Source of the DNA: Pedobacter sp. Leaf250
GTDB lineage: Bacteria; Bacteroidota; Bacteroidia; Sphingobacteriales; Sphingobacteriaceae
DNA: 64,000 nt
Reading direction: 5' to 3'
Assembly: GCF_920984735.1 (NCBI RefSeq)
Contig: NZ_CAKLBU010000005.1
Coordinates: forward strand, 124,001-188,000
Shown: positions 21,617 through 31,764 of the stretch, in pieces
Layout: each line of letters starts with the position of its first letter
How positions within the stretch are numbered: the first letter of the stretch is position 1
Translations under genes and position numbers: made by a program
Notes under the pieces: generated by a model
What the model was told of the DNA's origin: nothing
The model's input: only the letters and a program-made list of their open reading frames with translations
The model's database searches: none

Positions 21617-21662
21617 ACAGGATACCACAGGATGCCTGTTCATGATTTAGTCTTTAAATTGT
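21617..21662 (+). promoter_or_regulatory. PUL direct-repeat promoter, copy B (GH95-MG2-PL11-GH2-CE12 unit)
   Basis: Half-sites ACAGGATACC and ACAGGATGCC (21617-21636) are followed after exactly 18 nt by TAAATTGT (21655-21662), matching the TAnnTT part of the -7 box. It lies in the 355-bp divergent gap between the GH51 and GH95 genes, about 90 bp before the GH95 start. The remaining sequence in that gap shows only the minus-strand promoter described separately. Confidence 0.6.
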
Positions 21663-21725
21663 CGACTTGATGACTGCTTAAATTCTTTGTCAGGTAAGCA
21701 TCAATTACTAACCAATATCATTTTT

Positions 21726-24146
21726 ATGAGGCTCCGTTATTTCAATATTTTTGTAATGGTATTTTGTTTTTTTGCGAATGCCCATGCGCAAAAGCCAACA
21801 TTAAGTAAAACGCTATGGTACAAAAATCCAGCTAAAAACTGGGATGAAGCTTTACCTATCGGGAACGGAAGATTGGGCGCCATGATATTTGGAAGAGTTG
21901 AGTCGGAACTCATTCAGCTTAATGAAGAAACACTCTGGACTGGCGGACCAGCCGATCTCAACCCAAACCCCGGAGCAATTCAATATTTACCACAAGTAAG
22001 GAAGTTACTTTTTGCAGGGCAGAATGGCGAGGCTGTAAAACTGATGAAAAAAATGCAGGGGCCAAATACCAATATGTATCAGCCACTGGCAAATCTTGTT
22101 CTTAAACAAAAACTTGTTGGAATAGCCAGCAATTATAGTAGAACTTTAGATATATCGACAGCCATTGCTACAACATCATTTGATGCGAACGGAATTCATT
22201 TTAAAAGAGAGATTTTTTCCTCATTTCCTGATCAGGTAATCGTTATTCGATTAACATCCAGTAAAAAGTCGGCTTTAAATGTAAGCTTTGGTTTAAATGC
22301 TGAATTGAAGCATTTGGTTAAAACAGAAGGAAATAATCAGATTTTATTAGAGGGTAAAGCTCGTATTACATCAGATGAACGCAGAAATCAAAAGCCTTTA
22401 ATTTATTCAGATAGCCTTCGTCACAATGGAATGCGCTATCAAGCCAGAGTAAAAATTATCAAAACAGATGGTAAATTAAGTACCGACAGTCTGTTGAATG
22501 TTTCTGGTGCATCAGAAATAGTATTGATGGTTTCAGGCGCTACAAGCTTTAACGGTTTTAATCAATATCCTGATAAAGATGGGGTTGATGAAAATTTAAA
22601 AGCAATAAATTATCTAAAAAGTGCGGAAAAAAAGACCTTTGATGCACTTCAAAAATCTCACGTTGGCGATTATCAAAAATATTTCAATCGTTTGGAAATT
22701 TCGATTAATAATGCCAGGGAATTATTAGCAAACATACCCACCGATGAGCGTTTGAGCAATTACAAGAAAGGTAATCCCGATTTTGGTTTAGAAGAATTGT
22801 ACTTTCAGTTTGGAAGATACCTGTTGATTTCCTGCTCTCGTCCGGGTGGTATTGCTGCCAATTTGCAAGGCATTTGGAATGCATCAATCAGGCCATCATG
22901 GAGAAGTAATTATACCACCAATATTAATTTACAGATGAATTACTGGCCAGCCGAAATGACTAATTTATCGGAATTAACTGAGCCGTTGATCACGCAGATT
23001 AAGCACATGGCGATTAACGGAGAAAAAACGGCTAAAAATTATTACGGTGCTAAAGGCTGGGCATTGCTTCATAACTCTGATATTTGGGCGCAAACGAATC
23101 CTGTAGGAGAGGGTACTGGCGATCCTAAATGGGCAAATTGGTCAATGGGCAGTCCGTGGCTTTCGCAGCATTTATATGAACATTATCTTTTTTCTGGAGA
23201 TAAAAAATATTTAAAAGAAACTGCATATCCGTTAATGAAAGGTGCCGCACTTTTTAGTTTGGATTGGCTGGTTGAAAAAGATGGCTATTTGGTTACAGCA
23301 CCTTCAACCTCTCCAGAGAACAGCTATTTGTTGCCCGATGGGAGCAAGGAAGTTGTAACTATTGGTTCGACAATGGATTTATCGATTATTAGGGATTTGT
23401 TTAATAATGTAATCGACGCCTCAAAATTTTTAGGCATCGATCAGGATTTTGCTAATCTTCTGAAAGCCAAACGCGATCAGCTTCGTCCACTTCAAATCGG
23501 GAAAAAGGGAAATTTGCAAGAATGGTACGGCGATTTTGAAGATGTTGAGCCACAGCACCGCCATGTTTCTCATCTCTTTGGCCTGCATCCCGGACGAGAA
23601 ATTTCTCCATTGATTGATACCGTATATTCCAATGCTGCAATCAAAACACTAACAGTTAGGGGCGACGAAGGAACAGGTTGGAGCAAGGCCTGGAAAATTA
23701 ATTTTTGGGCAAGGTTGCTTGATGGAAATCATGCCTATAAAATGTATCAGGAACTGCTTAAAAATTCTACACTAAACAATCTCTTCGATACACACCCACC
23801 TTTTCAAATTGATGGCAATTTTGGTGCAACAGCTGGTATTGCCGAAATGCTTTTGCAAAGTCATTTAGATCATGTACAACTATTACCTGCCCTGCCAGTA
23901 TCATGGAAACAAGGTTATGTTAAAGGATTGGTCGCCCGGGGTGGTTTTGTGGTCGATTTATATTGGAATGATGGTAAATTAACGAAGGCTTCGATTTTAT
24001 CTAGAAACGGCGGCCAATTAAACCTTTTAACGCCCGTTGCCCTCAAAGCTAAAAACGCGAAGGAAATTAAACTTGGCAAAGACTATAAGAATACGATTGA
24101 AACAGTGGCCGGAAAAGTATATGAAGTTGTTGTTGCATCTAATTAA
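21726..24146 (+). CDS. Glycoside hydrolase family 95 (alpha-L-fucosidase or alpha-L-galactosidase)
   Basis: I start at 21726 ([22 protein letters not shown], a signal peptide) rather than at the frame's first ATG, 21687. The 806-residue enzyme has the GH95 N-terminal beta region ([29 protein letters not shown]) and an (alpha/alpha)6 barrel. The inverting catalytic set is present: the asparagine pair region [12 protein letters not shown], general acid E531 in STSPENSYL and D696 in QIDGNFGAT. The family removes alpha-1,2-fucose or alpha-L-galactose, both known decorations of pectin and xyloglucan; which one is not decidable here. It leads the second plus-strand unit, 6 bp before the MG2 gene. 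Confidence 0.9.
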   Translation: MRLRYFNIFVMVFCFFANAHAQKPTLSKTLWYKNPAKNWDEALPIGNGRLGAMIFGRVESELIQLNEETLWTGGPADLNPNPGAIQYLPQVRKLLFAGQNGEAVKLMKKMQGPNTNMYQPLANLVLKQKLVGIASNYSRTLDISTAIATTSFDANGIHFKREIFSSFPDQVIVIRLTSSKKSALNVSFGLNAELKHLVKTEGNNQILLEGKARITSDERRNQKPLIYSDSLRHNGMRYQARVKIIKTDGKLSTDSLLNVSGASEIVLMVSGATSFNGFNQYPDKDGVDENLKAINYLKSAEKKTFDALQKSHVGDYQKYFNRLEISINNARELLANIPTDERLSNYKKGNPDFGLEELYFQFGRYLLISCSRPGGIAANLQGIWNASIRPSWRSNYTTNINLQMNYWPAEMTNLSELTEPLITQIKHMAINGEKTAKNYYGAKGWALLHNSDIWAQTNPVGEGTGDPKWANWSMGSPWLSQHLYEHYLFSGDKKYLKETAYPLMKGAALFSLDWLVEKDGYLVTAPSTSPENSYLLPDGSKEVVTIGSTMDLSIIRDLFNNVIDASKFLGIDQDFANLLKAKRDQLRPLQIGKKGNLQEWYGDFEDVEPQHRHVSHLFGLHPGREISPLIDTVYSNAAIKTLTVRGDEGTGWSKAWKINFWARLLDGNHAYKMYQELLKNSTLNNLFDTHPPFQIDGNFGATAGIAEMLLQSHLDHVQLLPALPVSWKQGYVKGLVARGGFVVDLYWNDGKLTKASILSRNGGQLNLLTPVALKAKNAKEIKLGKDYKNTIETVAGKVYEVVVASN

Positions 24147-24152
24147 GCTTAT

Positions 24153-26573
24153 ATGAATATCAAAAGAACAATTTTTCTAATCGCTATAAGCATTTGGTCG
24201 CATTTAAGTTTTGCTCAGCAAAAATCGGTAAGTCAGGCGCCAGACCCAAAAACAATGAAGCTGTTCTTTGAAAAAACCTATCTCCAAACTGACAGAAGTT
24301 ATTACAGCGCCGGGGAAGATGTTTGGTTTAGTGCGTATTTGGTAAATGGAAGAAGTTTTAGCTTAAGTTCAAGTAGCGCAAATTTGTATGTGGAATTGAT
24401 TTCGCCAGATTCACAGATACTGGATAAGAAAACAATTTTGTTAAACAAAGGCTTGGGTAAAGGCGATTTTAAATTATTAGATTATATCCCAACAGGTTGG
24501 TACAATATTCGTGCTTACACCAATTGGATGCGGAATTTCGGTAATGATTTTGTGTTCCAAAAAAGCATCTATATTACCAATAATCTCAAAGAAAATGCTA
24601 CTTACGCCACGCGTAATGCGAATAAAAAACCTGTAGGCCTCGCCGAAACCAGTAATAAAAAAACAATTAATTTTTTTCCGGAGGGAGGATCGCTCGTTGA
24701 AGGTGTAAATAGTTTGGTAGCTTTTAAAACAAATGATAATTTGGGAAATGGATTAAAGGCATCTGGTAGCATTATTTCTAGCAAAGGCGATACTGTAACC
24801 AGTTTTCAGAGTACCGAGGCCGGAATGGGACTTTTAACTTTTACGCCTAAGGTAAACGAAACTTATCTAGTTATGGGTTTTTTCGGCAAAGAGAAATTTT
24901 CAGCTGCGTTACCGCAAATTCTTAAAAAAGGTTTGGCTTTACATGTTACCAACGATTCACTAAATATCAAGGCATTAATCAATGCCAACGAGCCGATGTT
25001 TCAGGAAATCAATGGCAAAACCTTATCAGTACTAATCAAACATGCAGGAGAAAATATTTACACCGGAACTGTAAAAATGGTCAAACCAAGTATTTCTATT
25101 TCTATCCCAACTAAAAATTTTCCCGCAGGTATAGCAGTAATCACTTTGGTTGATGATTTGGGTAAACCGCATTGTGAAAGATTAATTTTTATTGAAGGTG
25201 GAAAAAAGGTTAACTATACTGTAGTTCCTAATAAAACGGTATACAAGTCTCGTGAGAAAGTGATACTAAATGTGAAGGCAACTGATATTTTTGGTTTACC
25301 TGTAAAAACAAATTTTTCGCTGGCTGCCGTTGATGGATTGATCCCGGATGATGGAGGTAATATCACATCTTATCTGCTGTTGCAATCAGAAATTAAGGGC
25401 GAGATTAAAAATCCAGATCAATATTTCGATGTTAAAAATCCTTCTCGCTCAAAACAACTGGATTTACTTTTATTAACGCAAGGTTGGAGAAATTATTTAT
25501 GGAGAAAATTAGCCGATGCTACCATTAATGTAAGTTATTTACCAGAGCCTGGCCTTACCATAAAAGGTTTGGTAAAGGAAAAAGTTGGCAACAAGCCACT
25601 TCAAAATATGAATATTACCCTATTTGGTTCTGGATTTAGCGGCGATAAATTATTTACGGCCAAAACAGACCAAAATGGTCACTATTTTATTGATGGATTA
25701 AAATGGTACGGTAACCAGCCAATAAAAATATCTTCTCAAGATATTAAGGGGAAAAAAGGCGGCTGGCTTCAAATTGATTCAGTTGAAAAACCATTGCAAA
25801 TCACGTTTAAAAACGGATTAGCGGATTTTGCTAAAAATATTGATGGCGAAATCAGTAAGCGGATGGATTACAATCGAAGCTATAAATTTGGCGATTCTAT
25901 TACGCTTAATAGTGTGGATATTAAAGCAGATCAAAATAAAAAAGTAGTGCTTTTTGATCAAACCATGTTAACATTTGGTTATCCTGAACAGGTTTTTAAC
26001 ATTACCTCAGCAGATTATTCTTTTAACGGTTTGGAGCATTTTTTACTTACCAAAGTAAATGGTGCATACCCTTTAGATGATGCAGATTCTGGTACTTCTG
26101 AAGGCATTTCATTCCTTTCTAATGGAAAAAAAATACGACCAAGAATTAAAATAAATAACAAAGAAGAATTAGTTGGTGAAAGATTAGATTATTATAGTTT
26201 GACCATGGATAAAATCAACCAGGTAAAGGTTCAGCATCTTATTAATAACGATGGTGAAGATGTTTATCTGTTAACTTTAACAATAAAAGATGATGCACTT
26301 GGTGAGACAAATCTTCATCTTCTAAACTTGAACTTGACAGGTTATTATACTGCCAGAGATTTTTATTCTCCAAATTACAGCAATCCTGCAAGTAAGAATA
26401 AAGATTTACGCACCACTATTTTTTGGGCGCCAAAATTGGAAACAGATACAAAAGGAGAAGCAAATGTTGTGTTTTACAATGGTGATAATAAAGGAATGAT
26501 TATCATAAAAGCCGATGGTATTACCGAAAAAGGATCAGCGGTTGCAGCTAAAAGTACTTATGTCATTCAATAA
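24153..26573 (+). CDS. MG2-domain / plug-like exported protein of unknown function
   Basis: An 806-residue protein with signal KRTIFLIAISIWSHLSFAQ. Residues 35-140 (FEKTYLQTDRSYYSAGEDVWFSAYLVNG) are an MG2-type macroglobulin domain. About 468-530 is a carboxypeptidase-regulatory-like beta-sandwich (GLVKEKVGNKPLQNMNITLF), and about 575-720 resembles a TonB-receptor plug (LNSVDIKAD, LLTKVNGAYPLDD) without a following barrel. Such proteins recur in Bacteroidota genomes, but I know of no assigned function. It sits between GH95 and PL11 with gaps of 6 and 28 bp, so it is co-expressed with lyase and hydrolases. It could be an envelope scaffold or export factor; nothing in the sequence proves that. 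Confidence 0.75.
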   Translation: MNIKRTIFLIAISIWSHLSFAQQKSVSQAPDPKTMKLFFEKTYLQTDRSYYSAGEDVWFSAYLVNGRSFSLSSSSANLYVELISPDSQILDKKTILLNKGLGKGDFKLLDYIPTGWYNIRAYTNWMRNFGNDFVFQKSIYITNNLKENATYATRNANKKPVGLAETSNKKTINFFPEGGSLVEGVNSLVAFKTNDNLGNGLKASGSIISSKGDTVTSFQSTEAGMGLLTFTPKVNETYLVMGFFGKEKFSAALPQILKKGLALHVTNDSLNIKALINANEPMFQEINGKTLSVLIKHAGENIYTGTVKMVKPSISISIPTKNFPAGIAVITLVDDLGKPHCERLIFIEGGKKVNYTVVPNKTVYKSREKVILNVKATDIFGLPVKTNFSLAAVDGLIPDDGGNITSYLLLQSEIKGEIKNPDQYFDVKNPSRSKQLDLLLLTQGWRNYLWRKLADATINVSYLPEPGLTIKGLVKEKVGNKPLQNMNITLFGSGFSGDKLFTAKTDQNGHYFIDGLKWYGNQPIKISSQDIKGKKGGWLQIDSVEKPLQITFKNGLADFAKNIDGEISKRMDYNRSYKFGDSITLNSVDIKADQNKKVVLFDQTMLTFGYPEQVFNITSADYSFNGLEHFLLTKVNGAYPLDDADSGTSEGISFLSNGKKIRPRIKINNKEELVGERLDYYSLTMDKINQVKVQHLINNDGEDVYLLTLTIKDDALGETNLHLLNLNLTGYYTARDFYSPNYSNPASKNKDLRTTIFWAPKLETDTKGEANVVFYNGDNKGMIIIKADGITEKGSAVAAKSTYVIQ

Positions 26574-26601
26574 AATTAAACAGCAAATAATAACACAATT
26601 A

Positions 26602-28458
26602 ATGAACTTTAAACCAGCTGATTTGAAATTCTGCTTCCTGTTTTTAGTGATGATTTCATCATTACCTGTTTTTGCCCAACGCCAAATGGAAAAATTGGGA
26701 AGAGGGGTGGTTGCCATTCGCCAGGGTGCCGATTCAGTTTTTGTTAGCTGGAGGATTTTAGGAACAGAACCGGATGATATTGCCTTTAATCTTTATCGTA
26801 AAACTGGGAACTTGTCGCCTCTTAAACTCAACAAAATTCCGCTAACCAAAGGAACCAACTTTCAGGATGTGGGTATAAATCCGGATGTAGAAAACAGTTA
26901 TTTTGTGAAAGCTGTAAATCACAATCAAGAAGAAGAAGCGAGCAAACCGTTTATCCTTGAGGCCAAAACTCCCGTTCAGCAATACCTCAATATTCCATTG
27001 AAAACCCCAGTTGGCTATACGCCGAATGATGCTTCTGTAGGTGACTTAGATGGTGATGGAGAATATGATATTGTACTACATCAAACAGGGAAAAGCCGGG
27101 ATAACTCTTCAAATGGGATTACCGATCCACCCATTTTTCAGGCATATAAAATGGATGGAACTTTTTTATGGGAAATTAATTTGGGTAAAAATATTCGGGA
27201 AGGAGCGCATTATACTCAATTTATGGTTTATGATTTGGATGGGGATGGAATTGCAGAATTTGCCTGTAAAACGGCTGATGGAACCACTGATGGGATAGGA
27301 AAAGTTATTGGCGATTCGACAAAAGATTACCGTAACAAAAATGGGAAAATATTAGAAGGCCCTGAGTTTTTTACCATTTTTAGTGGGAAAACCGGAGAAG
27401 CTTTAGCCACCACAGCCTACTTGCCTGAACGTGGAGATATTGGCGCTTGGGGCGGAAAAGGTGGTAATGGTAAAAATGATAATTCTGGAAATCGTGTTGA
27501 TCGTTTTACGGCTTGCATTGCTTATCTGGATGGGATTCATCCGAGTGTCGTAATGGGTCGTGGCTATTATGGGAGAACGGTTTTAGCTGCATGGGACTGG
27601 CGCAATGGAAAACTTACTTCGCGTTGGGTTTTCGATTCAAAAGATGGAAAAAATCCATTTTCAGGTATGGGCAACCACAATTTAAGCGTAGCTGATGTAG
27701 ATGGAGATGGAAAGGATGAAATTATATTTGGATCAATGTGTGTGGATGACAATGGCAAAGGTTTATACACCACGGGTTTAAGGCATGGCGATGCTTTGCA
27801 TGTTTCAGATCTTGATCCGGAAAGGCCAGGATTGGAAGTGTTTGGCGTTCATGAAATTGAGGAAGGAACGAAAGGACCAGGTGCTGCAGTTTACGATGCC
27901 AAAACAGGTAAAATTCTTTGGCATGGCTCGGAGGATGAAGATGTGGGCCGAGGCGTTGCCGATAACATCGACAATACTCGAGTAGGTGCACAAATGTGGT
28001 GGTCGGGTTCGAATGGACTGTTTGATATAAAAGGCAACAGAATTGGAGAGCAACCCCGTTCCACCAACTTTTTGATTTATTGGGATGGCGATCTCTCACG
28101 CGAACTTTTAGATGGTAATCATATCGATAAATACAATGGAGGAAGACTTTTAACAGCAAATGGTGCTGTTGCCAACAATTGGACAAAATCTACCCCAACT
28201 TTAAGTGCCGATCTTTTTGGCGATTGGCGTGAGGAACTGATTCTTCGTTCTTATGACAATCAAAGTTTAAGGATTTATACCACCACGATTCCTTCAGTTC
28301 ATCGTAACTACACCCTGATGCACGATCCGCAATATCGTTTAAGTATTGCCTGGCAGAATGTTGGCTATAACCAACCACCTCATACCGGCTTTTATTTTGG
28401 CCATGGAATGAAAAAAGCACCCAAACCTAATATCACACTTGTCGAACCTCATAAATAG
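26602..28458 (+). CDS. Rhamnogalacturonan lyase, PL11
   Basis: I choose ATG 26602 (MNFKPADLKFCFLFLVMISSLPVFAQ, a signal peptide). The open frame reaches back to 26515, but those 29 codons overlap the previous gene. The 618-residue enzyme has a small N-terminal FN3-like region (GVVAIRQGADSVFVSWRILG) and the PL11 eight-bladed propeller. Calcium-binding DxDxDG loops are seen as GDLDGDGEYD, YDLDGDGIAE and ADVDGDGKDE. PL11 cleaves the Rha-alpha-1,4-GalA bonds of RG-I by beta-elimination and leaves unsaturated ends for GH105. This is the only backbone lyase I see in the window. GH2 follows by 9 bp. Confidence 0.93.
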   Translation: MNFKPADLKFCFLFLVMISSLPVFAQRQMEKLGRGVVAIRQGADSVFVSWRILGTEPDDIAFNLYRKTGNLSPLKLNKIPLTKGTNFQDVGINPDVENSYFVKAVNHNQEEEASKPFILEAKTPVQQYLNIPLKTPVGYTPNDASVGDLDGDGEYDIVLHQTGKSRDNSSNGITDPPIFQAYKMDGTFLWEINLGKNIREGAHYTQFMVYDLDGDGIAEFACKTADGTTDGIGKVIGDSTKDYRNKNGKILEGPEFFTIFSGKTGEALATTAYLPERGDIGAWGGKGGNGKNDNSGNRVDRFTACIAYLDGIHPSVVMGRGYYGRTVLAAWDWRNGKLTSRWVFDSKDGKNPFSGMGNHNLSVADVDGDGKDEIIFGSMCVDDNGKGLYTTGLRHGDALHVSDLDPERPGLEVFGVHEIEEGTKGPGAAVYDAKTGKILWHGSEDEDVGRGVADNIDNTRVGAQMWWSGSNGLFDIKGNRIGEQPRSTNFLIYWDGDLSRELLDGNHIDKYNGGRLLTANGAVANNWTKSTPTLSADLFGDWREELILRSYDNQSLRIYTTTIPSVHRNYTLMHDPQYRLSIAWQNVGYNQPPHTGFYFGHGMKKAPKPNITLVEPHK

Positions 28459-28467
28459 TATGCTCAG

Positions 28468-30804
28468 ATGATTAAATCCTTGAAAATAATATTGTTTATT
28501 GCATTGTGCTTCTTGCAAAATGCTGTTCTTGCTCAAATGGCCAAGCCAGTAAGAGTGATTAATAATTTTGATAACGATTGGTCTTTCATGCAGGAAGATG
28601 TGAATGGCGCTGACAAAATTGATTTTGACAGCTCAAAATGGCGGAAATTAAATGTGCCTCATGATTGGAGCATAGAAGGTGCGTATGATAAAGCAAATCT
28701 GACTGCCAGAGGCGGTGGATATCTTCCTTCGGGCATAGGTTGGTATCGTAAAAGTTTTAATCTTGATGAAACTCTATTGGGTAAGAAAATCAGTATTGAA
28801 TTCGATGGGGTAATGGCAAACAGTGATGTTTGGATCAATGGTGTTCATTTGGGCAAACGTCCTTACGGATACATCAGCTTCAATTACGATTTGAGCAAAC
28901 ACCTCAATTTTGGAAAAGGGAAAACCAACATAATTGCCGTAAAGGCTGATAATACGGTTCAACCTGCATCGCGTTATTATACTGGTGCTGGCATTTACAG
29001 GCATACTCGTTTGGTAGTTACAGATCTTATCCATATTGATAACTGGGGCGTTTTCATTACTACTCCAGACGTTTCTACTCAGAAGGCCACTGTAAAAGTA
29101 CAAACTGTAGTTTCTAACGAATCTGCCAAAGCTGCCCAAATTACGGTAGAAACTTCTGTTTTGGATGGAAGCGGGAAAGTAATTAAGACAGTTCAGTCCA
29201 AGCAGGCCATCGCAGCCAATACATCCATCAAGCTCGATCATTCTATAGAAGTTGCCAACCCAAAACTTTGGAGTGTAGAAATGCCAAGCTTATATAAAAT
29301 ACTTACAAAAATGAGTATTGGTGGCAAAATTATCGATGATCAGATTAATCAATTCGGTATCAGAAATTTTAAGTTTGATGCCGCTACTGGTTTCTGGCTA
29401 AACGGTAAAAATTTCAAATTAAAAGGCGCTTGTTTGCATCACGATGGCGGCGCTGTAGGTGCTGCGGTTCCTTTAAGTGTATGGGAATTTCGGTTGAAAA
29501 AACTACAGGAAGCCGGAGTAAACGCCATTCGGACAGCTCATAATCCGGTTGCGCCCGAGTTTTTAGATTTATGCGATCAAATGGGGTTTTTGGTAATGGA
29601 TGAAACTTTTGATACCTGGACATCAGCTAAAAACAATGGCGAAAAAGGTTACAATCGCTTTTGGAAAGAATGGTGGGAACGAGATACCAGAGATATGGTG
29701 TTGAGAGATCGCAATCATCCTTCCATCGTGATATACAGCGTAGGCAATGAAATCCATGATAATTTAGATAATCCAGAAGGATTTCAAAAATATAAAGATC
29801 AACAGGATTTGGTTCATCAATTAGATCCAAGTCGGCCAGTTACCATGGCGCTTTTCCGACCTGCAAATTCAAAAGTATATACCAATGGTTTTGCTGAAAC
29901 GATGGATGTTGTTGGACAAAATTACCGTGAAAATGAGTTGGTGGCCCTGCACAATCAGAAACCCAATTTAAAAGTAATCGGAACAGAAAACACACATGTT
30001 ATTCAACAATATTTAGCCCTTCGGGATAACCCTTTTATGGCAGGACAGTTTTTATGGACAGGTTTCGATTATTTGGGAGAGGCTGATTGGCCACAAATAA
30101 CTAACGGTCAGGGATTATTTGACCGCATAGGAAGCTGGAAACAACAAAGTTTGCAACGCCAAAGCTGGTGGTCGGACAAACCAATTGTTCACATGGTAAG
30201 AAAAGAGGAAAATGCCGGCGCCGGCGATTGGATCGGCAACTGGACACCAACAGATTTTGATACTTATGATGATGCAAAAGTTGCAATTTACAGTAATTGC
30301 GATGAGGTTGAGTTGTTTTTGAACGGCAAATCACTTGGGAGCAAACCCAAACCTGCTGATGATTCTCCGCGTTTATTTGATGTTACTTTTGAAAAGGGAA
30401 CGATAAAAGTTGTAGGTAGAAATAAAGGTAAAGAAGTGGCTTCAGAAGAATTGAAAACCGCTGGCCCACCTTCAAAAATCTTGCTCTCAGTTGATAAAAC
30501 TAAAATCAAAAATATCTGGGATGATGTGGCCTTTGTAACGGCGAAAGTGTATGATGAAAAAGGAAATCTCTGTCCAAATGCCGATAACCTCATTAAGTTT
30601 ACAATTTCAGGAGCTGGTATGATTTATGCAATTGATAACGGTAACATTGCAAGCCACGAAATGTATATGGCGCAACAAAGGCATGCTTATCATGGCCTGG
30701 TAATGGCAAACATTAAAGCAAATGCAATTGGAAATATTGAAGTAAAAGCAACAGCGGATGGACTGGAAAGCGGATCGATAAGATTAGAAGTGGTCAATAA
30801 ATAG
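28468..30804 (+). CDS. Glycoside hydrolase family 2, probable beta-galactosidase (second copy)
   Basis: A 778-residue exported enzyme (signal IILFIALCFLQNAVLAQ) with the same domain order as the GH2 at 5493: jelly roll (PHDWSIEGAYD, SRYYTGAGIYRHT), Ig-like domain, TIM barrel, DUF4982 and C-terminal Ig-like domain. The acid/base is E428 in SVGNEIHDN; E507 in VIGTENTHV takes the nucleophile position, followed by FLWTGFDYLGE. It belongs to the lyase unit, between PL11 and CE12, so galactose on RG-I oligosaccharides is the expected substrate. Sequence divergence from the first copy is considerable, so the two probably differ in linkage or chain-length preference. Confidence 0.88.
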   Translation: MIKSLKIILFIALCFLQNAVLAQMAKPVRVINNFDNDWSFMQEDVNGADKIDFDSSKWRKLNVPHDWSIEGAYDKANLTARGGGYLPSGIGWYRKSFNLDETLLGKKISIEFDGVMANSDVWINGVHLGKRPYGYISFNYDLSKHLNFGKGKTNIIAVKADNTVQPASRYYTGAGIYRHTRLVVTDLIHIDNWGVFITTPDVSTQKATVKVQTVVSNESAKAAQITVETSVLDGSGKVIKTVQSKQAIAANTSIKLDHSIEVANPKLWSVEMPSLYKILTKMSIGGKIIDDQINQFGIRNFKFDAATGFWLNGKNFKLKGACLHHDGGAVGAAVPLSVWEFRLKKLQEAGVNAIRTAHNPVAPEFLDLCDQMGFLVMDETFDTWTSAKNNGEKGYNRFWKEWWERDTRDMVLRDRNHPSIVIYSVGNEIHDNLDNPEGFQKYKDQQDLVHQLDPSRPVTMALFRPANSKVYTNGFAETMDVVGQNYRENELVALHNQKPNLKVIGTENTHVIQQYLALRDNPFMAGQFLWTGFDYLGEADWPQITNGQGLFDRIGSWKQQSLQRQSWWSDKPIVHMVRKEENAGAGDWIGNWTPTDFDTYDDAKVAIYSNCDEVELFLNGKSLGSKPKPADDSPRLFDVTFEKGTIKVVGRNKGKEVASEELKTAGPPSKILLSVDKTKIKNIWDDVAFVTAKVYDEKGNLCPNADNLIKFTISGAGMIYAIDNGNIASHEMYMAQQRHAYHGLVMANIKANAIGNIEVKATADGLESGSIRLEVVNK

Positions 30805-30824
30805 AATCTGAATTAAATATTAAA

Positions 30825-31592
30825 ATGAAATCAATATCAATAAAACTATGGGCTGCTGCAGGAATACTGATCGTCGCTTCAGCATTTGTTAAACCAGAAA
30901 AACCAGCACTTCATACTATTGGCGATTCAACGGTTAGGAATTCAAATAAAGAAACCTGGGGTTGGGGCACGCCGATTGCCGCACTTTTTGATACCACCAA
31001 AATTCATGTGGAAAATAATGCGATGGCTGGAAGAAGTACCAGAACATTTCTTTCAGAAGGTAGATGGGATAAGGTTTTGGAAACATTAAAACCAGGCGAT
31101 TTTGTAACCATGCAATTCGGACATAATGATGGGAGTGAACCCGACACCACAAAAGCAGGGCGACGTGGCGTTTTGAAGGGAATCGGAGAAGAAACAAAAG
31201 TATTGACCTGGCCTGATGGAAAAGTGGAAACCGTACATACTTATGGCTGGTATATTCGCAAGTTTGTTCGCGATACAAAGGCTAAAGGGGCAACACCAAT
31301 TGTAGTTTCTATGATTCCAAGAAATCAGTTTAAGGATGGTAAAGTGCTTCGTGCCGATCAAAGTTTTGGAAAGTGGGCAGCAGAAGTGGCACAACAAGAG
31401 CAGGCTTTTTTTGTCGATCTGAATAAAATTACCGGAGATAAATATGATGCAATGGGACCTGAAAAAGTAAAAGCCTTTTTCCCCGGCGACCATACACACA
31501 CCAATTTAGAAGGCGCAAAATTAAATGCCCAATCTGTAGTGGATGGCATTAAAAAATTGAAAAATTGTAAGCTGAAAAAATATTTGTTGTAA
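30825..31592 (+). CDS. Rhamnogalacturonan acetylesterase (CE12), copy 2
   Basis: A 255-residue single-domain SGNH esterase with a short hydrophobic leader (LWAAAGILIVASAFV). Nucleophile S35 is in HTIGDSTVRNS, oxyanion-hole glycine and asparagine are in MAGRSTRTF and FGHNDGSEPD, and the triad Asp/His are D222 and H225 in DHTHTNLEG. It removes acetyl groups from the RG-I backbone. It lies 20 bp after GH2 and 172 bp before a third CE12, with a repeat element between, a likely tandem duplication that has since diverged. Confidence 0.9.
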   Translation: MKSISIKLWAAAGILIVASAFVKPEKPALHTIGDSTVRNSNKETWGWGTPIAALFDTTKIHVENNAMAGRSTRTFLSEGRWDKVLETLKPGDFVTMQFGHNDGSEPDTTKAGRRGVLKGIGEETKVLTWPDGKVETVHTYGWYIRKFVRDTKAKGATPIVVSMIPRNQFKDGKVLRADQSFGKWAAEVAQQEQAFFVDLNKITGDKYDAMGPEKVKAFFPGDHTHTNLEGAKLNAQSVVDGIKKLKNCKLKKYLL

Positions 31593-31618
31593 AGTTTAAT
31601 TGTCGCGTTATAAAAAGT

Positions 31619-31687
31619 TGTCATCCTGAGCTTATCAAAGGACTTTAAAGGACATATTTGATGTGTTTCGACAGGCTCAACATGACA
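31619..31687. repeat. Imperfect inverted repeat between two CE12 genes (dispersed intergenic repeat type)
   Basis: The left arm TGTCATCCTGAGCTTATCAA (31619 on) and the complement of the right arm, TGTCATGTTGAGCCTGTCGA (right arm ending at 31687), match in 15 of 20 positions. The motif TCATCCTGAGC...GACAGGCTCA is one I recall as a widespread intergenic repeat in Pedobacter-like genomes. It could form a long hairpin that dampens read-through to the third CE12 gene. Confidence 0.65.
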
Positions 31688-31764
31688 GCCTTAAAGAAAC
31701 TTATTGATTCGACACGCTAATTAGAAATCTATATTATCATCTTAACCCAGAAAATAAAAAACTC

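Noticed and set aside
26515..26601. N-terminal extension of the PL11 gene
   Set aside because: It overlaps the end of the MG2 gene; the signal peptide begins at 26602.
27722..28186. 154-codon minus-strand frame inside the PL11 gene
   Set aside because: It is opposite a well-conserved lyase; composition rich in His and Cys is typical of an antisense shadow.
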